From an uncultured Clostridia bacterium (lineage in GTDB: Bacteria > Bacillota > Clostridia > Oscillospirales > Ruminococcaceae), in the NCBI GenBank assembly GCA_947627945.1, contig CANQYC010000002.1:1-45180 (forward strand): DNA of 45,180 nucleotides, given 5' to 3'. The translations under genes and the position numbers were made by a program. The notes beneath the pieces are model-generated. The model was not told where the DNA came from. It was given only the letters and a program-made list of their open reading frames with translations, and ran no database searches. Of this stretch, positions 15,126-23,224 are shown piece after piece; positions within the stretch are counted from its first letter, which is position 1, and each line of letters starts with the position of its first letter.

Positions 15126-16243
15126 ACAGACTGCACAGTCTGCCCGGTGCGGATGGGTTCTGGATGCCGGGCGAATTTGAACCGCATGACGGCACCATCA
15201 TGATCTTTCCGGAACGTCCCGGTTCGTGGCACCACGGTGCCGAGCCGGCACTTCCGGCATTTTTGCAGCTCTTTCGCACGATCGCCGCAGAGGAACCGTT
15301 ATATCTCCTTGTCAGCCCAAGGACAAGGGAAAAGGCGGTGCGTCTCCTGCAGGACGTCCCGAATGTCCACATTCTTGAGATCCCGCAGAACGATGCATGG
15401 GCGAGAGACACCGCACCGACCTTTGTCCGGAATGCCGCCGGGGAAGTGCGTGGCATCGACTGGCAGTTCAATGCATGGGGCGGCACGGTGGACGGACTGT
15501 ATGCCGACTGGGCAGCGGACAATGCACTGGCAGGACGCTTCTGCGATAGGATGGGCTATCCCTGCTATGATGCACAGCATTTTGTTTTGGAGGGCGGCAG
15601 CATCCATGCAGACGGGCAGGGGACGATCCTCACGACAGAACGCTGCCTGCTGAGTCCCGGACGCAATCCGCAGTACAGCCGGGAGGAGATCGGCAGGATG
15701 CTCTGCGGCTATCTGGGGGCGAAGAAAGTCATCTGGCTGCCGAGGGGCATCTATCAGGACGAAACGAATGAGCATGTGGACAATGTCTGCGCCTTTCTGC
15801 GCCCCGGCGAAGTCGTGCTGGCATGGTCGGACGAGGAGAACGATCCGCAGTATGCGCTGTCCCGTGCCTCCTGTGCGGTACTGGAACGGGAGACCGATGC
15901 CTGCGGCAGACAGTTCACCATACGAAAGCTCCCCGTCCCGGCGCATCCGGTGTGCATCACAGAGGAGGATCTCGAGGGGTTCGACTTTGCGCCCGGAGAG
16001 GATGTCCGGGAGGCAGGGGAACGGCTGGCGGCTTCTTATGTCAATTTCTATTTTACCGGGCATTCCGTGCTGCTGCCGCAGTTCGGCGGGGAAAATGCGC
16101 AGAGCGATGCGCTGGCGGCAGAGCTGATGCAGACATGGTGTCCGGATCGCCGTATCGTCCCCGTGCCTGCCCGTGAGCTGCTCACCGGCGGGGGGAATAT
16201 CCATTGTCTGACACAGCAGATACCAAAGGGAGGCAAGGTATGA
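15122..16243 (+). CDS. aguA: Agmatine deiminase
   Basis: AguA hydrolyses agmatine to N-carbamoylputrescine and ammonia. The 373-residue protein shows the pentein-fold motifs: MPGEFEPHDGTIMIFPERPGSW at the start, NDAWARDTAPTFV (about 94-106), FNAWGG, LEGGSIHADGQGT, DETNEHVDN and the catalytic cysteine C362 in GGGNIHCLTQQ. All residues expected for activity are in place. The ATG overlaps the nspC stop (ATGA), and the end overlaps aguB in the same way, so the genes are translationally coupled. It supplies putrescine for the spermidine branch encoded just upstream. Confidence 0.96.
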   Translation: MNRLHSLPGADGFWMPGEFEPHDGTIMIFPERPGSWHHGAEPALPAFLQLFRTIAAEEPLYLLVSPRTREKAVRLLQDVPNVHILEIPQNDAWARDTAPTFVRNAAGEVRGIDWQFNAWGGTVDGLYADWAADNALAGRFCDRMGYPCYDAQHFVLEGGSIHADGQGTILTTERCLLSPGRNPQYSREEIGRMLCGYLGAKKVIWLPRGIYQDETNEHVDNVCAFLRPGEVVLAWSDEENDPQYALSRASCAVLERETDACGRQFTIRKLPVPAHPVCITEEDLEGFDFAPGEDVREAGERLAASYVNFYFTGHSVLLPQFGGENAQSDALAAELMQTWCPDRRIVPVPARELLTGGGNIHCLTQQIPKGGKV

Positions 16244-17115
16244 GAAACATCACAGCCGCCGCCGTCCAGATGCATTGCAGCCGGGACGTGCAGGAGAATC
16301 TGGCAAGGGCAGAGCAGCTCGTCCGCACTGCCGCCGCAGAGGGTGCGGATATCATTTTGCTGCCGGAGCTGTTTGAACGGCAGTATTTCTGTCAGGAGCG
16401 CAGGTATGACTACTATGCCTATGCGCAGCCCGTCGGGGAAAATGCCGCCGTAGCACATTTCCGGCGGATCGCAGCGGAGCTTGGTGTCGTGCTGCCGGTG
16501 AGCTTCTATGAGCGTGACGGCGTAAGACTGTTCAATTCTGCTGCGGTGATCGATGCGGATGGGACGGTGCTTGGCGTGTACCGGAAAACGCACATCCCAG
16601 ACGATCATTACTATCAGGAAAAATTCTACTTCACCCCCGGCGATACCGGGTTCCGGGTATGGGAGACACGTTTCGGGCGGCTCGGCATCGGGATCTGCTG
16701 GGATCAGTGGTTCCCGGAAACGGCACGGGCATTTGCCGTGAATGGTGCGGAGCTGCTCCTTTATCCGACCGCCATCGGCTCGGAGCCGATCCTGCAATGT
16801 GACAGTATGCCGCACTGGCAGCGCACCATGCAGGGACATGCGGCAGCCAATGTGATGCCCGTGATCGCCGCAAACCGCTGGGGCATGGAGGAGGTCACGC
16901 CGTGTGAAGAAAACGGCGGACAGCAGTCGTCACTGCGGTTCTACGGTTCCTCTTTCCTGACGGATGAGACCGGTGCTGTCATAAAACAGGCAGACAGGGA
17001 GGGGGATGCCGTCCTCATGGCGGCATATGACCTCGATGCCATCGCACAGGCACGTCTGGAGTGGGGGATCTTCCGTGACAGACGTCCGGCGTGTTATGGG
17101 GATCTGATAAGGTAA
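16240..17115 (+). CDS. aguB: N-carbamoylputrescine amidohydrolase
   Basis: AguB is a nitrilase-superfamily enzyme that splits N-carbamoylputrescine into putrescine, CO2 and ammonia. The 291-residue size is normal. The Glu-Lys-Cys triad is visible: E in ILLPELFERQYFCQ (about residue 42), K in YRKTHIPDDHYYQEK (about 117) and C153 in LGIGICWDQWFPETARA. The ATG at 16240 overlaps the aguA stop and follows AAGGGAGG by six bases; the longer frame from 16204 is rejected. It is the last gene of the polyamine operon; beyond it lie a repeat array and a strong convergent terminator. Confidence 0.96.
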   Translation: MRNITAAAVQMHCSRDVQENLARAEQLVRTAAAEGADIILLPELFERQYFCQERRYDYYAYAQPVGENAAVAHFRRIAAELGVVLPVSFYERDGVRLFNSAAVIDADGTVLGVYRKTHIPDDHYYQEKFYFTPGDTGFRVWETRFGRLGIGICWDQWFPETARAFAVNGAELLLYPTAIGSEPILQCDSMPHWQRTMQGHAAANVMPVIAANRWGMEEVTPCEENGGQQSSLRFYGSSFLTDETGAVIKQADREGDAVLMAAYDLDAIAQARLEWGIFRDRRPACYGDLIR

Positions 17116-17151
17116 AAGGGGGGCTTTTTTGAGGATCGCCCTACCCCCCGA

Positions 17152-17470
17152 CCCCCTCCCCTGAAGGGGAGGGGGAGATATTGCGGGGGCTTCGCCCCCT
17201 GCACCCCCATTTCGCATCAGAGGGGTAATTATTGCGGGACTTTGCCCCTGCACCCCCGTTTCGTATCAAAGGGGAGGTTATTGCGGGGGTTCCACCCCTT
17301 GCCCCCCTGTTTTACATCAAAGGGGTAATTATTACGGGGGGTCGCTCCCGCACCCTCGTTTCGTATCAAAGGGGAGATTATTGCGGGGCTTCGCCCCTGC
17401 ACCCCTGTTTCGTATCAAAGGGGAGGTTATTGTGGGGGTTCCACCCTCTGTACCCCCTGTTTTACATCAA
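17152..17470 (+). repeat. GC-rich hairpin element followed by six tandem units of about 50 bp
   Basis: A perfect stem CCCCCTCCCC/GGGGAGGGGG (17152-17161 with 17166-17175) is followed by six units starting TTRYGGGG at 17181, 17232, 17281, 17332, 17381 and 17430. Each carries a GGGGnnnnnnCCCC hairpin, a run of C and TTTYRYATCAAAGGGG. Unit lengths alternate 51, 49, 51, 49, 49 bases, so no reading frame is kept and the array should not code for protein. The gap of about 395 bases between aguB and the next gene holds only this array and a terminator. The same element occurs near 8.9, 29.2, 31.2 and 44.9 kb. Confidence 0.85.
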
Positions 17471-17476
17471 AAATCT

Positions 17477-17518
17477 GGCTCCGTACAGTAACCCTGTACG
17501 GAGCCGGATTTTATTTTT
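17477..17518. terminator. Strong bidirectional terminator between aguB and the CmpB-like gene
   Basis: GGCTCCGTACAG (17477-17488) pairs perfectly with CTGTACGGAGCC (17494-17505), and the stem extends outward with a G-T pair and A-T pairs. It has A's on its left and a T-rich tract on its right, so it can stop transcription from both converging genes. Its T tract overlaps the end of the minus-strand gene. Confidence 0.85.
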
Positions 17519-18257
17519 TCTCCCTGTATCTGTGCAATGCCTCCCGCAGTTCTGCGAGCAGCTCATCGTGGTGATGCAGCTGCATCCGGGGAAAGGCGAG
17601 GATGATGCGCCGCTGCTGCCAGTTGAGATGGCGGAGGATCTGCTCCCGCTGCATGGTGAAGATCTCACGCAGTGACAGGTGCTTGCGATGCTTTTTGTGA
17701 AGCTGCTCGGCGGCATGGTCGAGATAGCCGAATATTTTCTCCAGATGCTGGTGGAAGTTGAGAAGTGCGCTGACTGTCACGATGCAGTCCACCACGAACA
17801 AGACCCCCAGCACGCCCGCTGTGATGTAGATGGCGAGATCCGGCAGCTGCTCCAGCATACCGGACACTGCCGGATGGATCAGATACACGAGCAGTATGGC
17901 GAACGTTCCGAACGTCACTGCGCCCAGCAGACAGATACGCCCGTTGAGGTTGAATTTCATTTCGGAATAGTCCCACCATCGTGCATGAAAGAGCTTTTCC
18001 ATGATGTAGGAAGTCAGATATTCCAGCGTACAGGCAGCCACGGCACTTGACAGAAAGATGCCGAGCGGATTCTGCATATTGCCGAACAGCAGCCAGATCA
18101 TGATGCCGCCCGAACCGTAGACCGGGCAGTAGGGACCATTGAGAAAGCCACGGTTGACAAATTTTTTGTCCCGTATCAGGTACAGCGTGACTTCAAATGC
18201 CCAGCCCACAATGCTGTAAAACAAAAAACAAAGCAGATAGATGCAGGTCTCTTTCAT
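17511..18257 (-). CDS. CmpB/DUF1113-type integral membrane protein
   Basis: The 248-residue protein begins MKETCIYLLCFLFYSIVGWAFE and has about five membrane segments, with the family hallmark GWAFEVTLYLI-(12)-NRGFLNGPYCPVYGSG and LEYLTSYIMEKLFHARWWDYS. This is the PF06541 family, sometimes named putative ABC transporter type IV (CmpB). Its function is unknown. The last 70 residues form a charged, His- and Arg-rich cytoplasmic helix (HQHLEKIFGYLDHAAEQLHKK). The start at 18257 follows GGAGG by eight bases and lies downstream of a clear promoter; the longer frame to 18380 would run through that promoter. It is probably monocistronic. Confidence 0.85.
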   Translation of the reverse strand: MKETCIYLLCFLFYSIVGWAFEVTLYLIRDKKFVNRGFLNGPYCPVYGSGGIMIWLLFGNMQNPLGIFLSSAVAACTLEYLTSYIMEKLFHARWWDYSEMKFNLNGRICLLGAVTFGTFAILLVYLIHPAVSGMLEQLPDLAIYITAGVLGVLFVVDCIVTVSALLNFHQHLEKIFGYLDHAAEQLHKKHRKHLSLREIFTMQREQILRHLNWQQRRIILAFPRMQLHHHDELLAELREALHRYREKK

Positions 18258-18300
18258 CAGATATGCCTCCGGTTTTCGATATAATACTGGTAACATATAC

Positions 18301-18329
18301 AGTATAACACAAGTTTTTCCGTTTGTCAA
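18301..18329 (-). promoter_or_regulatory. Promoter of the CmpB-like gene
   Basis: On the minus strand TTGACA (18324-18329) and TATACT (18301-18306) lie 17 bp apart, about 45 bp before the start codon. Confidence 0.8.
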
Positions 18330-18356
18330 GGTGGCGGGAAACAGGGGCATAAAACA

Positions 18357-18388
18357 TTCCCCCAATGCCGCCTGCGGCATCGGGGGAA
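18357..18388 (-). terminator. clpB terminator
   Basis: A 14-position stem with one mismatch (18357-18370 with 18375-18388) and a four-base loop is followed on the minus strand by TGTTTTAT. It lies about 55 bases after the clpB stop and just ahead of the next minus-strand promoter. Confidence 0.7.
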
Positions 18389-18442
18389 ATCAGGTTTCCT
18401 GTGCGGTTTTTCAAAAAGCCCGCAGGCGGCGGAACATGCCGC

Positions 18443-21037
18443 TCATATCAGCACAAAGCTGCCATTCTGATAATCGACCCGCAGCACGGTACCCGGTGCG
18501 GGATCGCCTGCTACGATGTGCTTTGCCAGCAGAGTTTCCACTTTCTGCTGGAGATAGCGGCGCATCGGTCTTGCCCCGAAGCTGACATCATAGCTGTTGT
18601 CCACGACTGCCTGTCTTGCTGTGTCTGTGAGTTCGAGCTGAAGCTGACGCTCCGCCAGACGATGGCGCAGATCGCCGAGCATCAGGTCAACAATGCGCAG
18701 CATTTCCGTCTGCTGCAGCGGCTTGTAGAAGACGATCTCGTCGAGACGGTTGAGAAATTCCGGACGGAATGTCGCATGCAGCAGGCTGTCCACCTGCTTT
18801 CTGGCATCTGCGGAGATCTCCCCGTCCGCCTGCATGCCGTCCAGAATATACGGCGAACCAAGATTGGATGTCAGGATCAGGATGGTGTTCCGGAAATCGA
18901 CCGTCCGTCCCTGAGAATCCGTGATCCGTCCGTCATCGAGTACCTGCAGCAGCAGATTGAACACATCCGGATGTGCCTTTTCCACCTCGTCAAGCAGCAC
19001 AACGCTGTACGGCTTGCGGCGGACGGCTTCGGTCAGCTGACCGCCCTCCTCATAGCCAACATATCCGGGAGGCGCACCGATCAGGCGGCTGACACTGAAT
19101 TTCTCCATATACTCGCTCATGTCGATGCGCACCATGCTGCTCTCATCATCGAACAGTGCCTCTGCCAGTGCCTTGGCAAGTTCCGTCTTTCCGACGCCGG
19201 TAGGACCCAGAAACAGGAAAGAACCGATCGGGCGGTCCGGATCTTGAATACCCGCACGGGAGCGGAGGATCGCTTCGCTCACCTTCGATACGGCTTCATC
19301 CTGTCCGATCACACGTTCATGCAAAATGTCCTCGAGACGCAGCAGCTTTTCACGCTCGCCCTCCATCAGGCGGGATACCGGGATACCCGTCCAGCGGCAG
19401 ATGATCCTTGCGATCTCCTCCGCCGTCACCTCATCCCGGAGCAGTGTATCGGATGTCTTCTGCGCACCCTCCTCCTGCTGAGCGGCAAGCTCTTTCTGCA
19501 ATGCGGGCAGTTTGCCGTATTTCAGCTCTGCCGCCTTGTTCAGGTCATACTCCCGCTCCGCCTTTTCGATGTCGGCACTGACCTGCTCGATCTCCTCACG
19601 CAGACGCTGCACCTTGCTGATGCCGGTGCGCTCGTTTTCCCATTGTGCTTTCTTCGCTGAGAACTGTTCCCGCAGCGTGGCAAGCTCCTTCTGAATCTCC
19701 TGCAAATGCTCCTGCGAGAGCTTGTCTGTCTCCTTTTTCAGGGCAGTTTCTTCGATCTCCAGCCGGATCATCTGGCGGGAGATGTCATCCAGCTCCTGCG
19801 GCATGGAGTCCATTTCCGTCCGGATGAGGGCGCATGCCTCATCCACCAGATCAATTGCCTTGTCGGGCAGGAACCGGTCGGAGATATACCTGTCCGAAAG
19901 GGTAGCCGCTGCGAGCAGGGCGGCATCGTGGATGCGCACCCCATGGAACACTTCATACCGTTCTTTCAGACCACGCAGGATGGAGACGGTATCTTCCACG
20001 GTCGGCTCATTGACCATGACGGGCTGGAAACGCCGTTCCAGTGCCTGATCCTTTTCGATATACTGGCGGTATTCGTTGAGGGTGGTCGCACCGATGCAGT
20101 GCAGTTCTCCCCGTGCCAGCATGGGTTTGAGCAGATTGCCCGCATCCATGGCACCGTCTGTCCTGCCGGCACCGACAATGGTATGCAGCTCGTCGATAAA
20201 GAGCAGAATGCCGCCCTCGCTTTTCTTGATCTCTGCCAGCACCGCTTTCAGCCGTTCCTCAAATTCTCCCCGGTACTTGGCACCTGCGATCAGCGCACCA
20301 AGGTCGAGCGAGAAGATACGCCTGTCTTTCAGGCTGTCCGGGACATCGCCCCGCACGATACGGAGTGCAAGCCCCTCCGCAATGGCAGTCTTGCCGACAC
20401 CCGGCTCACCGATGAGGACGGGGTTGTTCTTCGATTTCCGGGACAGGATGCGGATGACGTTCCGGATCTCGCTGTCACGTCCGATGACAGGGTCAAGCTT
20501 GTTCTGGCGGGCAAGCTCTGTCAGATCCTGACCGTATTTTGCAAGCACGTCATACGTTTCCTCCGGATTCTCACCCGTCACACGGGCACTTCCCCGCACC
20601 TGCATCAGCACACGGAGGAACGCATCCTTTTCGATGTGATACTGCCGCAGGAGCTTTTGCAGGTCACTGTCCGGCTTGTCGAGCAGTCCCAGAAACAGAT
20701 GCTCTACGGAGACATATTCGTCCTTCATCCGGGTTGCCTCATCCTCTGCCGCATTCAGTGCCGCATCGGCTTCCCGGGACACATAGACCGTCCCCGGTTC
20801 TCTGCCGCTGCCGGTAATGGCGGGCATCCTGCCGATCAGTTCCCGCAGGCTCTGCCGCAGGGCATCTGCATCAATTTCCATTTTTTGCAGCAGCTGTCCG
20901 ATCAGTCCCTGTTCCTGCTCGGCAAGTGCGAGCAGCAGATGCGGCTGACAGATCTGCTGGTTCTGTGCATTGACGGCAATATGCTGTGCCGCCTGGATCG
21001 CTTCCATAGATTTTTGTGTCAATTTCTGTGCATTCAT
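18443..21037 (-). CDS. clpB: ATP-dependent disaggregase ClpB
   Basis: ClpB pulls apart protein aggregates with DnaK in the cytoplasm. The 864-residue protein has an N-terminal Clp domain (1-145), a first AAA+ module (Walker [10 protein letters not shown] near 210, Walker [11 protein letters not shown] near 278), the coiled-coil middle domain (about 400-525) that marks ClpB rather than ClpA or ClpC, and a second AAA+ module (Walker [17 protein letters not shown] near 604, Walker [17 protein letters not shown] near 675). All catalytic motifs are intact. It starts after AAGGAGGGG. It lies 57 bases after a ribbon-helix-helix-like gene and is probably co-transcribed with it; no CIRCE or CtsR box is seen upstream of either. 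Confidence 0.97.
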   Translation of the reverse strand: MNAQKLTQKSMEAIQAAQHIAVNAQNQQICQPHLLLALAEQEQGLIGQLLQKMEIDADALRQSLRELIGRMPAITGSGREPGTVYVSREADAALNAAEDEATRMKDEYVSVEHLFLGLLDKPDSDLQKLLRQYHIEKDAFLRVLMQVRGSARVTGENPEETYDVLAKYGQDLTELARQNKLDPVIGRDSEIRNVIRILSRKSKNNPVLIGEPGVGKTAIAEGLALRIVRGDVPDSLKDRRIFSLDLGALIAGAKYRGEFEERLKAVLAEIKKSEGGILLFIDELHTIVGAGRTDGAMDAGNLLKPMLARGELHCIGATTLNEYRQYIEKDQALERRFQPVMVNEPTVEDTVSILRGLKERYEVFHGVRIHDAALLAAATLSDRYISDRFLPDKAIDLVDEACALIRTEMDSMPQELDDISRQMIRLEIEETALKKETDKLSQEHLQEIQKELATLREQFSAKKAQWENERTGISKVQRLREEIEQVSADIEKAEREYDLNKAAELKYGKLPALQKELAAQQEEGAQKTSDTLLRDEVTAEEIARIICRWTGIPVSRLMEGEREKLLRLEDILHERVIGQDEAVSKVSEAILRSRAGIQDPDRPIGSFLFLGPTGVGKTELAKALAEALFDDESSMVRIDMSEYMEKFSVSRLIGAPPGYVGYEEGGQLTEAVRRKPYSVVLLDEVEKAHPDVFNLLLQVLDDGRITDSQGRTVDFRNTILILTSNLGSPYILDGMQADGEISADARKQVDSLLHATFRPEFLNRLDEIVFYKPLQQTEMLRIVDLMLGDLRHRLAERQLQLELTDTARQAVVDNSYDVSFGARPMRRYLQQKVETLLAKHIVAGDPAPGTVLRVDYQNGSFVLI

Positions 21038-21094
21038 CGTGACCCCTCCTTATACTGCGCCCTGAACGCCCGCACCGGACGTTCAGGAACGGCA

Positions 21095-21736
21095 TCAGAT
21101 GACCTGTTCCATCGTATCCGCCTCCTGGCGGAAAGTTTCCTCGAGCTGGCTGCTCGTCCGTCCGGGAGAATCCCCGCCGGCAAACCATGCTTTCAGGTAG
21201 CGGTCAAACCGGCTGACATAATCCCGCAGCAGCATGCCGAATATTTCCTCATCCACACCGGGATCCCGGATCGAGCGTATCAGCTTTCCCGGTGCCAGTT
21301 GGTAGACAACGGTATGGGTGCCGGGGAGATATTTTTTTTCGAGCAGCATCCAGAGTTTGAAAAATGCATCGGTCGCTGCCAGCAGACCGGCATTCTGGGT
21401 ACGGAGCTGCACCCGGAGACGTCCGGCATCACCGTCCTGCGGGGTACGGTACAGCTCCACAAAATACCGGACAGTGGGGTTATACTTATACTCCAGCCTG
21501 CTCTGGAGCGTGAGCAGATGTGCCGAGGTCTGTTCCAGCACACGGAACTGCTGCTCCAGTGTCTCCATACCGGAGAAGACCGCCCGCATCCGCATTTCCG
21601 GCGTTGTGCAGGAGAGGCGTTCGGCAAGGAGCTGGTTGATGAGATTGGAACGGCTGGTGTGCATCTCATATGCCATACGATCCACGGCTGCCACGACCTC
21701 ATCGGCAAGCACCAGACTGTAAATACTCTTTTTCAT
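21095..21736 (-). CDS. Ribbon-helix-helix-like putative regulator upstream of clpB
   Basis: The first 45 of 213 residues (KKSIYSLVLADEVVAAVDRMAYEMHTSRSNLINQLLAERL) look like a CopG/MetJ-type ribbon-helix-helix: a short strand, a helix, then SRSNLINQLL. The remaining 170 residues are helical, basic and aromatic, not recognised, and contain LEYKYNPTVRYFVELYR and a run near KLWMLLEKKYLPG. A DNA-binding autoregulator that also controls clpB is a reasonable inference from position. The start at 21736 follows GGAGGG, and the promoter lies just upstream. It has no membrane segment. The C-terminal part may sense stress or bind a partner; no evidence tells which. Confidence 0.6.
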   Translation of the reverse strand: MKKSIYSLVLADEVVAAVDRMAYEMHTSRSNLINQLLAERLSCTTPEMRMRAVFSGMETLEQQFRVLEQTSAHLLTLQSRLEYKYNPTVRYFVELYRTPQDGDAGRLRVQLRTQNAGLLAATDAFFKLWMLLEKKYLPGTHTVVYQLAPGKLIRSIRDPGVDEEIFGMLLRDYVSRFDRYLKAWFAGGDSPGRTSSQLEETFRQEADTMEQVI

Positions 21737-21757
21737 CTGCCATCCCTCCTGTTATTT

Positions 21758-21790
21758 AGTATAGCACACTTCTGATAATTTGTCAAGTGT
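21758..21790 (-). promoter_or_regulatory. Promoter of the RHH-clpB unit with an overlapping inverted repeat
   Basis: On the minus strand TTGACA (21781-21786) and TATACT (21758-21763) are 17 bp apart. The inverted repeat ACACTT (21766-21771) and AAGTGT (21785-21790), with 13 bases between, spans the -35 box and the spacer, so a protein bound there would block RNA polymerase. It is a candidate operator for the RHH protein. Confidence 0.6.
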
Positions 21791-21987
21791 TTTAATAACT
21801 TTTTCTTCAAATTATTTTTTGAGATGAAAATTTGATGCGCAAATTGCCATATTGATCCACATTTCGCATTTCTGTCCGCTCTTACGGCAGCATTCGTATA
21901 AATGACAGGATCCGGGATATCCTAATACTGATCCCTGAACGGGCAGCCGTTTCAGGATCCGCATTTACTACAGAAAGGAGCTTCGCC

Positions 21988-22179
21988 ATGCAGGAACGGC
22001 CTATTGAGCTGTATCCCGAGGAGAATGACCCGGAGCAGCCCGAAGAGACGATGTTTACCAGTGCCAGCACAGAAATGACAGGACTGATCCCCTCCGGACG
22101 TCCGGACAAGCGGGGACGTGACAGCTTTCAGGATGTATTCCCCTGGCTGCCTCCCTATGCTGAACCGCAGCAGATCTGA
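21988..22179 (+). CDS. Small acidic, proline-rich protein of unknown function
   Basis: The 63-residue protein is acidic at the start (ELYPEENDPEQPEETMFTSA) and ends with a proline- and aromatic-rich tail (FQDVFPWLPPYAEPQQI). It has no cysteine, signal peptide or membrane segment, and would be largely disordered. The AAAGGAG site eight bases before the ATG and the terminator eight bases after the stop support expression. It stands alone between two minus-strand genes. No family is recognised. Confidence 0.6.
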   Translation: MQERPIELYPEENDPEQPEETMFTSASTEMTGLIPSGRPDKRGRDSFQDVFPWLPPYAEPQQI

Positions 22180-22187
22180 CAGAAAAA

Positions 22188-22215
22188 GCCCCCGATGTGT
22201 GCATCGGGGGCTTTT
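22188..22215. terminator. Bidirectional terminator between the small acidic gene and sseB-like gene
   Basis: GCCCCCGATG (22188-22197) pairs with CATCGGGGGC (22202-22211) around a four-base loop, with A5 on the left and T4 on the right. It serves both converging genes. Confidence 0.88.
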
Positions 22216-22225
22216 GGGGTGTCAC

Positions 22226-23011
22226 TTACTTCTCATAGAACGGCTCTGCATCCTTCATGGCAGCCGTGCCGAAGCTGTTGGATGCCGGGACGATCGCCAG
22301 CTCTACGCCACGCAGATGGGACTTTGCCGCAGCGGCAATGCCGTCAAACAATGTCCGGAGCGCAGCATCCTCTTGGAGCGCAGCGTCGATCACGAGCAGG
22401 AAATTGGGATTCTTCTTATCCTCACGCTTCATGACACGCAGGAAAGCCCTGTTGATCTCCTCATGCTCGGCAAAATAGGTCTTGAGTACATCGACCAGCT
22501 CGGTTGGTTCCTCTTTCAGAGTACCGATCTGGATCTTGGTACCGGGAGCCATTGCCTCGGTATGCATCATGCGCAGCAGGCTCTCCACGGGGACCAGCAC
22601 ATTCTGTCCGTAGGGATTGACGACCACGCCGGTCACTTCACCATTGGGATTGTTCTCAAAAAACTGGCAAAGATCACGGAAACCAATGGCGGCACGCTGA
22701 TACTTGCTGCGGTCGCTCCACTTCTCATACTCTGCCGCATCCGTGAACAGCGGGAAAAATTTCTGACCGTCCTTATTATTGAACAGAAGAAACTGGATCT
22801 GCGGCTGTTCTTTCAGCTCAACGGTCCCGTCAGCATTTGCCTGTGCCTGCTGTACCTTATTGATATTTGCAGGTACAAGGAAACGGCCGTCCTTCATGGA
22901 ATTGATGAAAGCGATCTCCGTCCTCTGGTTGCGCTCCTGCTTCATGGCATCCATAGCTCTTGTCAGCTCCGGATTGGTGATCGGAGCCTGTGTTCTTTTG
23001 ATCTCTGCCAA
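22226..23011 (-). CDS. SseB-like protein with N- and C-terminal SseB domains
   Basis: The 261-residue protein has an SseB-like N-terminal half (NSMKDGRFLVPANI, IQFLLFNNKDGQKFFPLFTDAAEYEKW, then NPNGEVTGVVVNPYGQNVLVPVESL) and a second half that resembles the SseB C-terminal domain (IQIGTLKEEPTELVDVLKTYF, PNFLLVIDAA). SseB-type proteins were named for enhanced serine sensitivity, but the molecular role is unknown; they are common as immunity-like or housekeeping proteins. The start is placed at TTG 23011, four or five bases after GAGGTGAG. A frame opening at ATG 23107 is rejected because the promoter -35 box covers it. The leader contains two short hairpins. Confidence 0.8.
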   Translation of the reverse strand: MAEIKRTQAPITNPELTRAMDAMKQERNQRTEIAFINSMKDGRFLVPANINKVQQAQANADGTVELKEQPQIQFLLFNNKDGQKFFPLFTDAAEYEKWSDRSKYQRAAIGFRDLCQFFENNPNGEVTGVVVNPYGQNVLVPVESLLRMMHTEAMAPGTKIQIGTLKEEPTELVDVLKTYFAEHEEINRAFLRVMKREDKKNPNFLLVIDAALQEDAALRTLFDGIAAAAKSHLRGVELAIVPASNSFGTAAMKDAEPFYEK

Positions 23012-23078
23012 AATTCTCACCTCATTAAGTAATTCATTGCACCGGGCACCTCTTGCCCGTTCGGAACATGCTGTTCCT

Positions 23079-23107
23079 ATTATACCATAAACGAGAGATA
23101 AAGTCAA
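23079..23107 (-). promoter_or_regulatory. Promoter of the SseB-like gene
   Basis: On the minus strand TTGACT (23102-23107) and TATAAT (23079-23084) are 17 bp apart, with an extended -10 (TGG before TATAAT). The leader after it has GGAACA/TGTTCC and GGGCA/TGCCC hairpins. Confidence 0.8.
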
Positions 23108-23147
23108 CAGTTTTTATGACAGGAAAATCAATTTTGTCAGATAAAAT

Positions 23148-23176
23148 GCCCGCAGGGCGCCTTACACCCTGCGGGC
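23148..23176 (-). terminator. Terminator of the NhaD/ArsB-type permease gene
   Basis: GCCCGCAGGG (23148-23157) pairs with CCCTGCGGGC (23167-23176); on the minus strand ATTTTAT follows. It lies about 50 bases after the permease stop. Confidence 0.75.
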
Positions 23177-23224
23177 AGCTTGCCAGAAAGGGCAGAAACA
23201 GGGGATGCAGCCCCGTACTCCCGG

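Noticed and set aside
17152-17470. CRISPR array
   Set aside because: The units are variable end to end, there are no unique spacers between identical repeats, and no cas genes lie nearby.
17232-17675. A plus-strand frame reading through the tandem array as a repetitive protein
   Set aside because: Unit lengths of 49 and 51 break the frame from unit to unit, and it runs through the strong terminator into the 3' end of the minus-strand CmpB-like gene.
19706-21775. A 689-codon plus-strand frame opposite clpB
   Set aside because: It is a shadow of the conserved clpB frame and runs out across the RHH gene and its promoter.
21737-21900. CIRCE element for the clpB unit
   Set aside because: TAGCAC near the promoter recalls half of CIRCE, but no TTAGCACTC-N9-GAGTGCTAA is present.
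23012-23107. Start of the SseB-like gene at ATG 23107
   Set aside because: This ATG overlaps the -35 box of a consensus promoter; translation must begin after the transcription start, and TTG 23011 has a ribosome site.
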